A DNA stretch of 64,000 nucleotides, taken from positions 1,396,286 to 1,460,285 of the forward strand of contig NW_006763291.1 of the NCBI RefSeq assembly GCF_000218685.1. The letters run 5' to 3'. The DNA comes from Serpula lacrymans var. lacrymans S7.9 (Eukaryota > Basidiomycota > Agaricomycetes > Boletales > Serpulaceae). The position numbers were made by a program, and so were the translations under genes. Shown here in pieces: positions 55,722 through 64,000 of the stretch. Each line of letters starts with the position of its first letter. Positions within the stretch are counted from its first letter, which is position 1. Below the pieces are notes generated by a model. It had not been told where the DNA came from. It worked only from the letters and a program-made list of their open reading frames with translations, and did not search any database.

Positions 55722-58599
55722 ATGCATAAACACTCTTTTTCTGTTCCATCAGTTCCCGTGTCTGCTCCCACTTCTCCAGCTGCTACTCGCCTTAATAGAT
55801 CAGACCGTCTTAGCGCTCCTCCCGTCACTCCCCAGCGTTTTCCCCGTGCACCAAAACATAACCTTCGCACACCAGTGACTCCTGCAAGCTCCTTTTCAAC
55901 GCCGTACACGCCACTTAGCATACGCTCATTTGCTTCCTCAAATGGCTCTACCCTTACTACCCCCGGATCCGCAACTAGTCTGAAGCGTATTCCCGTAGTT
56001 GTGTCACCTCAAAAAGGATCCATTCCAAGCGCACAATATACCGATAGAAGTCTTGCAGATATCGCAGAAAATTGGCGCTCTCGTGCCAACGAGAATGGAA
56101 TAAAGGTATCTTCCACAGACGATTCCAACTTTGCCGATGATGAAGGTCTGTAATATCGCTTATATGCGTATTTTATGCTATTGACGTGTTGTTTCTCTTT
56201 ATCCGTTCACCCACACACATTGTCGTGTGCTATCGTACGTATGCCACGTTATTCCATAACGTTTTGACCCGCTCTACACCCTACTACACGATACCCACAC
56301 CGGATGTATGCGCTCTCAGAAAGCGACCAGACTCTATCTGACGTTAACTCATCAGGATTCCAAGCAGAAGATGGTTTGTTTGTTTTCGTCTGCCTGGCAA
56401 TTTTCATATGATAATGACCATATTGGATATAGTGCTTCTTCCTCCATTCTTGTCTACCCATCACCGTGTTCGTGCGCAATCCAATGCCGTACCACTCCAC
56501 GCGCCCCTATCACCCCAAGTGACTCGGACACCCGCACGACGGACCCTTATGGCTTTGAACACACCGCCTCAAAAGCCTACAAACGTTAGCCAATTAAAAC
56601 TCAAAGGAAGCTTCACTGATCCCGCGCACACGCGCCGTCGCCCCTCTTTTGGACAGGTCTGTCAAAGCGCTTCCATAATATATCATCATAAATAGCTCAC
56701 TGAACCATTTCAATTTGTGTAGATGTCTACCGAACTATTCGACATCGACGAAAACTCGTACTCCCCATACCCTCAATCCTTCTCAACTTCGATTGCACAA
56801 CCCGTAGGCCTCCCTTTTGCATTCCAGGACCCCTTTCACGCCCCCACTCTTTCTACAATTGCAGAATCTGTTCAGCAGCACTTACCCGATCCGCTTATGC
56901 ACAGTAACGCCACAAAGGCCAGTGACACTTCATGCTCTGTGTGCGGGCGCGCTACTGGTCCATTGGCCATCTTGGAACCTTGCTTACATCCGCTGTGTTC
57001 TGCATGCCTCACTAGTGCATTAAACATCGTTGGAGAAAAGGACATGGAATGTGCAGTATGCAAAAGGGGCGTTGATAACTTTCACCTCCAGAACACTACC
57101 TCGATGTCTTTCAGTGAGAAACGTATGGATATGGTACCTGAATCGTACGGCGCTGCATCACCCTTGCAGAAACGTAGCAAGAATGAGCACCACAGTCTCC
57201 TTCCCAGTGCGTTCGAGTTGACTGCCTTCGGGTCTCTGATGGGCCCGTCCAACCTTTTTGGTCAACCGCGTGATTCCTCGACGCCTATCCCGGGAAGGCA
57301 GCCGGCAGTGTCTTCACGCCCAAATGAGAATATCGTGCTGCGCATTGATAATGTTCCTTGGGTATGCCGTCATATCATATCTCTTTGCATTGAGTTGTCG
57401 TTGACTGTAGGCTCGCTGCAGGATATCACACCGCCCGCAATCTGCACCTGGCTGAAGCAGCCCGTTGAGAGGGTACACGTTTTGCTCGACCGGCGGGGTA
57501 AAACAATGAGCCATGCATATGTGGAGCTTGGGAATGAGGAAATTGCTAAAGCTGCGTTAAGAGGGGCGCAGAATTCTGTCCTTGGCCGCGGAAAGCGAGC
57601 AAGGGGGGTGACTGTCACAAGGAGTGGCCAAGAGGAGCTGATGCGCGCTGTATGTCCTTTCATAACATACCCCTCGTGAGCGCTCACTGACGATTATATC
57701 GTCTGCCAGTTGTTTCCTTCTTGGAAAGGTAGCTTCGACGGCTCAAAGCCGTCGCTGACCGGATTGAGCCATGAGCATGTCATCACTACTCTGAATACAG
57801 GGCTGATTACCGAGGGAGAGCTCAGCTCTTTGTTGCATCTTATTCGTTCGCCCGAAGTAGGTTTCTGACTCGCTCATTAAAGTTATCATGCTGATTTATC
57901 CGTTGGTTCACAGTCCCATTTTCTCAAAGTTCCTACTCTCCCTTTCCACTCTCTCGTGAGTATTCTCAGCAAATTCCCGGCAGACATCGATAGTCGAGTA
58001 TTTTGGTCCACCGCACTAAGGGATGTCTTGTTCAGTATGTTTTCAGTTCGCCTTTCTTTTGAAGGATGCTGACATTTGACAACAGACCTCACGCATGCTG
58101 CTGTTCAAGTCTTACTCTCTCGTATGCGTGAGAACACAAACACGGAGGAAGTACAGCTCGTATATGATTTACTCCGCGCTGGTGCTGAATGCCAAGGTAT
58201 TTTCGTTCCTTTTCGTTATCGTAGCCATCCCTTTAAAAGCTTCATGTAGTATTCACCACTCAGCAAATGAACGTGCTATCAGACCTTGCTGACTCTTGCT
58301 CGCTCCCGCTATCTTTCTCGAATACCAGTTCTCCGAATACCAATACCCATAGTCTCCACACTCCTGACTCTGCCACGTCGATTACACATTTCCGTAGATC
58401 CAGCACGGGACATGTGCAAAGCGACCAAGTTGGTCCCTTCCGCTCCGAAAGCTCGAACTCTGGTGCGCGTGCGACTGGTCCTCATGGCATCAAGGACGTT
58501 GTTGTGCATGATGCTGATCCATTCAGCATGATTGCCAGGGAATTTGGAGTCGAGGAACAGCTGGTACAAGCCCTTGTGCAGAGGCTTAACGGGTTGTGA
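55722..58599 (+). CDS. RING-finger and RRM-like protein
   Basis: Start at 55722 (MHKHSFSVPSVPVSAPTSPA) and TGA at 58597-58599. A Ser/Pro/Thr-rich disordered N-terminus (to about 56690) contains several TP sites and SLADIAENWR. A RING-type zinc motif lies at about 56933-57075: CSVCGR, then CLHPLCSACL and CAVCKRG, giving a C-x2-C...C-x-H-x2-C-x2-C...C-x2-C pattern. An RRM-like fold follows at about 57325-57650: IVLRIDNVPW, spliced to ITPPAICTWL, VHVLLDRRGKTMSHAYVEL and GRGKRARGVTV. The C-terminal part is helical with LFPSWKGSF and ends QLVQALVQRLNGL. Such a combination suggests an RNA-binding protein that may act as a ubiquitin ligase, but activity is inferred only from the motifs. About seven short introns. 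Confidence 0.75.
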
Positions 58600-59724
58600 A
58601 ATCCCAAAAATCACGGTCTTTGCTTTCTTGCTTTAAGGCCACCCCCTTCCTCCCTTTGCATTATTTCTTGAATCACATCGCAACCGACACGATTAACGTC
58701 TATGATGGAAATGTCATTACGCCGGTTCAAATGTGTTCCCTTCATTTTTTCAAGCCTCCTTTTCTTGTTCTATGGGACTCTGGTCAAAAAGTTACATACA
58801 ATATCCATACACAGTCGCTTCCACATTCTTCCCTTACCTGCTTCTTCCATTCACGAACCTCCAATACTGCTACACGTTTTTGCTCTGCCTATACATATCT
58901 GCGTTCCATGGTGCTTTGGCCATCATTTAATGTCCCTACCTTTCCTACAGCTTCTCTTTCCCAGTTTGTTCTTCTAATTCCCCTTTCAATCCTGCGTCCA
59001 TCTTCTCCTTTCCGTTGGTAAACGCGAAACTCCATTTCTTCCACCACCTGCTATGGAATCATGCAATGCTGTCGTTGAGTGCATCCGCTTTCATGTACCG
59101 CCTTCTGAATCGTTGTGTATTGTAGAATACTGTTACCTTTGCTGTTGTTGGCAATAGAGCCTTTTGGCCGAGGCGTATCTCGATTCGACCTACTGTTTCT
59201 AAACTGAGGGCACTGGTGATAGACAAGGGTTATTTGGAGTTTGTAGTATTAGTACTGCAAGGTGTTTTGAGTTAAACCAATGCTGATAGATTGATGCATG
59301 TGAATATTGAGCTACCTGGATGCAATCATGAAGAACCTCCCCTGCTTATCTAGAACCTTACAAACTATAGATAAACTTACCAAGAATAACAACGTGGCCT
59401 AGTACTGATCATTAGTCACGGTGCGGCCGGCTGCGAGTGCCAAACAGTGGTACAAGTCAACAATGCTGTACTGAAGTCGTTACTGTAGCGACTCGGTGTT
59501 CTTGATCTTCGCAACGATTTGCGGGTAGTCGCCTTTTCGCTGCTTTTTCTTACGCCGTTTCTCTTTGACTCTTTTCTATCCTTCTTTCAGCTTTCCTTTT
59601 TTCTGTCACCTTCTTAGAACTTCAGGCACTGGCAAGTCAACGTACAAGGCTTTAGCAGTGCACGGACACAGGCGTGTGGGCACGATCCGAATACCGTGTT
59701 CAAGTGGAATCAGGGTATTGAGAA
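58600..59724. other. Intergenic, no supported gene
   Basis: Very pyrimidine-rich on the plus strand between about 58740 and 59030. Together with the stretch to 59600 it probably holds the 3' end of the RING/RRM gene and the promoter of the morphogenesis gene. Confidence 0.45.
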
Positions 59725-62700
59725 ATGAATTCAGATGCTATACAAATCACCATACCTGGTCTGTCCCAATTGATTAGCGCTGGAAGCACCACTGACTGTT
59801 GTTTCAGATTTTGACGAGGATTTCCAGTCGACTCCCATTCCGTTCGGTCGCTCGGGTGGTAATGCGTTTGGAGCTTTCGGAAATACCGGCTCTGGACCAG
59901 AGTCACCTACGTTAATTACTCCCATTGCCCTTCCTGAACGCATTGAACGGGGTTACTTTCATTCCCGCGGCGACTCCGTAACATCTGAAGATTCTATACA
60001 CTCACAGTCCACACGTCACGTAGCAAAACCTTTTGCCCATTCATCACAATCTTCTGTGGCCACGACAAGTAGTTCGCCTTTTACAAAGAAGCCTTCATTT
60101 GCTTCAATTCGTAATGCTTTCAAGATCACTGTCAAGAGCAGCGACGTTCCACCCCTACCACAGATTGACCACCAAGCTTATCCCATTCTCAAGAACCCAT
60201 TCAATCGTTCAACTTCGTCCCTCGCTCATGCACCTACGATATCTTCTCAAAAGCCGTCTTTCACTACAAGCCCGCCTCATCCTCGAGCACCAACGCCTGG
60301 CGCGAGCGAGTCTCGTCCACGTGCTGCATCTAGAGCCAGAGGCCACTCTGTTGTCAAATCACAACATTCTCATAATGGCTCTATATTTCATAGCTCAGAT
60401 ACCGGTAGTGACTTGGGCCATGGCTTTGGGTCATCCTCACCACCCCCGGTACCCAGGATGCCCGGCGCTTTCGGAGGGCAGTTTGGCAAGAGCGAAGTGT
60501 CTTTGATTACGGATGAAGATGATAAAATTGTCATGGACCCAAAGACACCTTCCGACTATGCTTTGCATGCAGTTTTCATACGTTTTGCTACATTAGCTGA
60601 GGCTAAAATTGAGAGCTTTCTGCGAGAATCATTGGTAAATTTATTTTACTGATACGCTCTGCTTTTAAACTAAACATGACATAGGACCGCGATTGTTTAC
60701 TGTCGGACTTTTTGGGCCCAAATATAGATCCGAAATTCGACGGTCTGCTTATCTCCCTCGGAAAGATAGCACAGAAGCATACGAAGCCTGTCATTGATTC
60801 AGTGATGCGTTGGAGAAAAAGTCAAAATGAGAGTGTTAGCTCGCATATTCTGCGACATCATCTTACTCAATCCCCAACCCTAAACCGCAGTATGAGACAG
60901 CACGAAGTTTCTTTTGCTGTCAACGAGCGTAAATCGCTTGCTTCTATCTATATTATGTGTCGCGCTTTGGTTGCAGTCTTGCAACTCATATCTAAGGACG
61001 CATTGGGGGAGTCTTTGGGATGGAGCTTGGAAGAGACGACGTTTGATCAGTTTAAGAAGCCGGACCTAAAGCTGCTTGCTCAGTCTGCTAACCATCGGAT
61101 TAACGCGGATTTATTTGCGACACTTTTGGGACACTTGGCTAATGTTCGGTAAGAATAATGATTATGACACCCTCACACGCAGACGTCCATCCGCTTAATT
61201 CATATATCTTAGCTTCGTCAGTGTAACGGATAGATTCTTAGGAGAATTGAATCCTGTGGCTATGGGTCAGGTAGCTAAGGATCTTGACACCAAGTACGAA
61301 AATTTGGTGAAGGGCCTCCGACACATCCAGATTAAGGTGATATACAATCAGGATCTATGTTGACTTCTCCATTTATGCATGGTTATATCCAGGTCTGGCC
61401 GCCAGAAGCATTTGAGGAAGGTGCAGAGTTCATGGAGTCACTGTCGAAGTCTTTCGAAAACACACACGGGCTTCGTTTCAAGACGACTTTTGCAGAAACT
61501 CTGACTCGCCTCTTGCACTCAATCGGCAAGGTAAGTTTAGACGCTCTTTGTTTATATTTGTTATCTGACGTCATATTGTAGACCGCTCAAGCAGAAGTCA
61601 ACCATCCACAGTGGGCAAAGGCGATCGAGAAAATCTTTCCACGGGCTCGAGATATGATGGGCAAGCCACGATATTGGAATGTAGCATATCCACTCACAAT
61701 TGCTTGCCTTTGTGTTGCGCCACACCAATTTTTCCTGCGTAATTGGATGGCTTGCTTTGAAGCAGGGCTTTCGAAGTTAAAAGTTAGTTCTTCTTATACA
61801 AGTTTGGTTTTCTAATCACTAACGTCTGTCGAGCAGGAGAAACCTCATCGCCTACCTGTCATGAATGGAATGATGCGTTTAATTTGGACTTATTTATATC
61901 GATGTCAGGAGCCGGCCTCAACCACCACTTCGAAACTGGAATCATTGATGAAGCATTTCTTTCCTACCAACCGTCCTTCTGTTTTTCCCCACGAGGAGCA
62001 TTTAGAGCCCTTTGTATATACCGTCCATTTCGTTCTCTCTCGACACTTCGATTACGGCAGTGACTTTTGCCTGGAGTTGATGCAGGAATTTGCTATCCGT
62101 GCATCTCCGACGCAAAACATTCCTAATATTCTGGCTCCAGAGCGATTGGCGATTTCTGTTCAAGCAATCCTACTTACCTTGGCTGCTATTGAACGGGAGG
62201 AGCCGAACCCCACATGGCCTTCGAGCACAGATTTCTTTGTGGTACCCCCACAGACAGACTATCCATCGTCTTCGGATATCTTGCCTCAGGCTATCCTGTC
62301 GAAGCCTGGCATGCAGGATTTCTTCGATCGCTGTGGTGTGGTTTTAACTGCTATCGCAAGGTATTGCAGTAGTACTGTCGGACAGATGTCGATTTTCGAT
62401 GAACAGTGGTCCTCCGCTCGATTTAATCTTTCTCATGAGGAATCTCCTGGCATTGTAATTCGGCGCCATCCGGAAGCAATCGTCGCATATCCCAGTTACC
62501 TCGCGTCCCAGATTAATATGTTGCAAACCTGCTTTCAATCGTGGCCTCGTTGTCTGCATTCTTCGTTACCTCTCCAGGATGCTGTTGATATGCTCATACA
62601 TGGTGTCGTTCATGTAGAGCCCCGCCTAGGGGAAATAGCTATTGAAACGATGAAACGATTCATAGCTGAACCTCAAAGTGCCGTTGTAGTTCTATCTCGG

Positions 62701-64000
62701 TTCACAACGTTCCTTTTCGATCCCAGTCACGTTGTGCGGGAGGGGTCTGGAATGAATTTTGCCCTGGAAAGTGTCAGGCTGCTGGAGTTCTGGAGTGTTC
62801 TCGTGGATAGTTGGATAAACGATACTATCGGACGGCAGAAGGATTTATTGAGTGATGACGATAGAAAGACTATATCGTTACTGAGCGATGAATTATCTGC
62901 CGGTGCTCTATTTCTACTCTCACACGAGACACGGTCTATCCATTCGTCAGGTGTGAAGGTGATTCGCATGCTTAGAATGCTGTCAGGACATATAGGTGCC
63001 AATATCCCTGAAGTAGATGGATCGACTCCCTCTTCTCACATCGCCGACCTGCTGCACGGGAAAGGAATTGGAAAAACGTACTTCGAAGGGTATGACGAGT
63101 TGCTGGATAGATCCGAGCTTGACCGTTTACAGCAATGGCGAGAATCGACACGCACAGATGTTCTCCTGCGGCTTGCTGACAGCAGCAACGAGAAGGACCG
63201 TAAATTGTGGCGACATGTGTTCCCCGCGTTTATGCAAATATGCATTCATCATTCCGTCAAGGCATCGAATGCTTTCCGTGATACGCTCGTTGCAGCATCT
63301 TCTCGGTATCATCCTGTCATGCTCCATCTTGCAGGCCTCCTTTCCAGGGCTCCGACTGGTGTGGGCGGTCGAGCCCCATTTACGGGAGAAAAGGATGGGT
63401 ACAGGGTGATCAAGGAACACATGCATACCATTGATCAATGGCACATGTGGATCAAGATCCTATGTGCAACTACAGCTGTGTCCGATGGTCGTTCCGCCAT
63501 GACCAATGTGGGTCGCGAGCATTCGCGCGTTCCTTCAGACTCTAATTTTGAACGCGAACGTATGATGACGGCTCGCCATCTTTTCAGATATCTTACTCCA
63601 TTCCTCGACTCCGATTACACTCCTTTCCGCGACGCTGCTGTTCTTTGTATCAACTCATTCCCCTCTGGAGCTTACCCAACACTCTTAGAAGATCTTGGAT
63701 CCTTAGCTTCACGTCAATTCTACAATGAAACTCGACCAAAGGCTGGGTCCTCAACGCCTATTGGAAGAACGCGTCGTCAAGATCGCCTACATTCCGCTGT
63801 GGCTCGCATTTACTATCTCACCGCAGATTTGCTGCCCCGTCAGCGGTCGGCTGCGAAGCAAGCTGCGCTTTCGCACGTACTCAAGTTCGTCCGAAGTACC
63901 CAGTTATTTCTTGCAGAAAACCGCGAAAACTATGCGTTACAACGTTTGCGGCGCTACTTCTGTGGAACTGTGGAACGTCTATTCGACGGACTTGCTAATC
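59725..64000 (+). CDS. TAO3: Cell morphogenesis protein, Tao3/Mor2/Furry family (5' part)
   Basis: Scaffold of the RAM/MOR polarity network that supports NDR-kinase (Cbk1/Orb6) signalling. I place the start at 59725: a 34-nt first exon (MNSDAIQITIP) spliced at 59759-59807 to DFDEDFQSTPIPFG. A Ser/Pro-rich region follows to about 60480, then the conserved N-terminal morphogenesis domain with DYALHAVFIRFATLAEAKIE (about 60555) and GPNIDPKFDGLLISLGKIAQ (about 60715). Further family sequence runs through FPRARDMMGKPRYWNVAYPL (about 61640) and HRLPVMNGMMRLIWTYLYRC (about 61850) to the window end. Introns were seen near 60637-60684, 61152-61211, 61338-61391, 61531-61581 and 61784-61837. The long exon from about 61838 stays open to base 64000. 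These proteins usually exceed 2000 residues, so more than half is outside the window. Confidence 0.88.

Noticed and set aside
1..64000. CRISPR arrays, operons, ribosome binding sites, replication origins and telomeric repeats
   Set aside because: None seen. The sequence is fungal nuclear DNA with spliced genes, and no run of telomere-type repeats was noticed.

Overview
The window looks like a nuclear scaffold piece from a mushroom-forming basidiomycete (Agaricomycetes). The reasons are dense introns of about 45-60 bp, a STE3-type pheromone receptor, a DUF6533 membrane protein, a Marasmius-agglutinin-like lectin, a NACHT-ankyrin NLR-like protein and a Penelope-like retroelement of the fungal DKNLG type. 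Coding regions are spliced, so most long open frames are single exons. A 100-N gap at 24804-24903 marks an assembly join.

Left part (1-24 kb): a direct segmental duplication. Copy A holds a membrane-anchored M20 carboxypeptidase of the CPS1/Gly-Xaa type (76-2486, minus) followed by an RNI-like leucine-rich-repeat gene (3658-6038, minus). Copy B repeats the carboxypeptidase intact (20075-22511, minus) but keeps only the two ends of the LRR gene (23565-23882, pseudogene). Between the copies lie a seven-exon STE3 receptor gene (6765-8587, plus) and about 11 kb of nested transposon debris. This debris includes a small acidic ORF split by a solo LTR, a Penelope-like element split by another solo LTR, a chromodomain Ty3/Gypsy pol remnant, an imperfect tandem array, a quartet of short palindromes, a tRNA-like sequence and a foldback/MITE element.

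Middle part (24-35 kb): gene-poor. It holds the C-terminal exon of an unknown acidic protein beside the gap, a degenerate tandem duplication of about 385 bp, and two microsatellites.

Right part (35-64 kb): ordinary genes. A MOA-like lectin (minus) whose catalytic Cys and His appear to be replaced is transcribed away from a NACHT-ankyrin protein (plus). The latter has 34-residue near-identical ankyrin units and a one-base frameshift. Then come a possible nuclear hypothetical gene, a non-canonical G-protein alpha subunit with two micro-exons in its P-loop, a DUF6533 membrane protein, a delta-9 fatty-acid desaturase with a fused cytochrome b5 domain (OLE1), a RING plus RRM-like protein, and the 5' part of a Tao3/Mor2/Furry cell-morphogenesis protein running off the right edge.

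STE3 and the G-alpha belong to the pheromone-signalling class, but nothing in the sequence shows that they act together. The lectin and NLR-like pair shares a promoter region of about 0.55 kb and is the best candidate for a defence-related unit.
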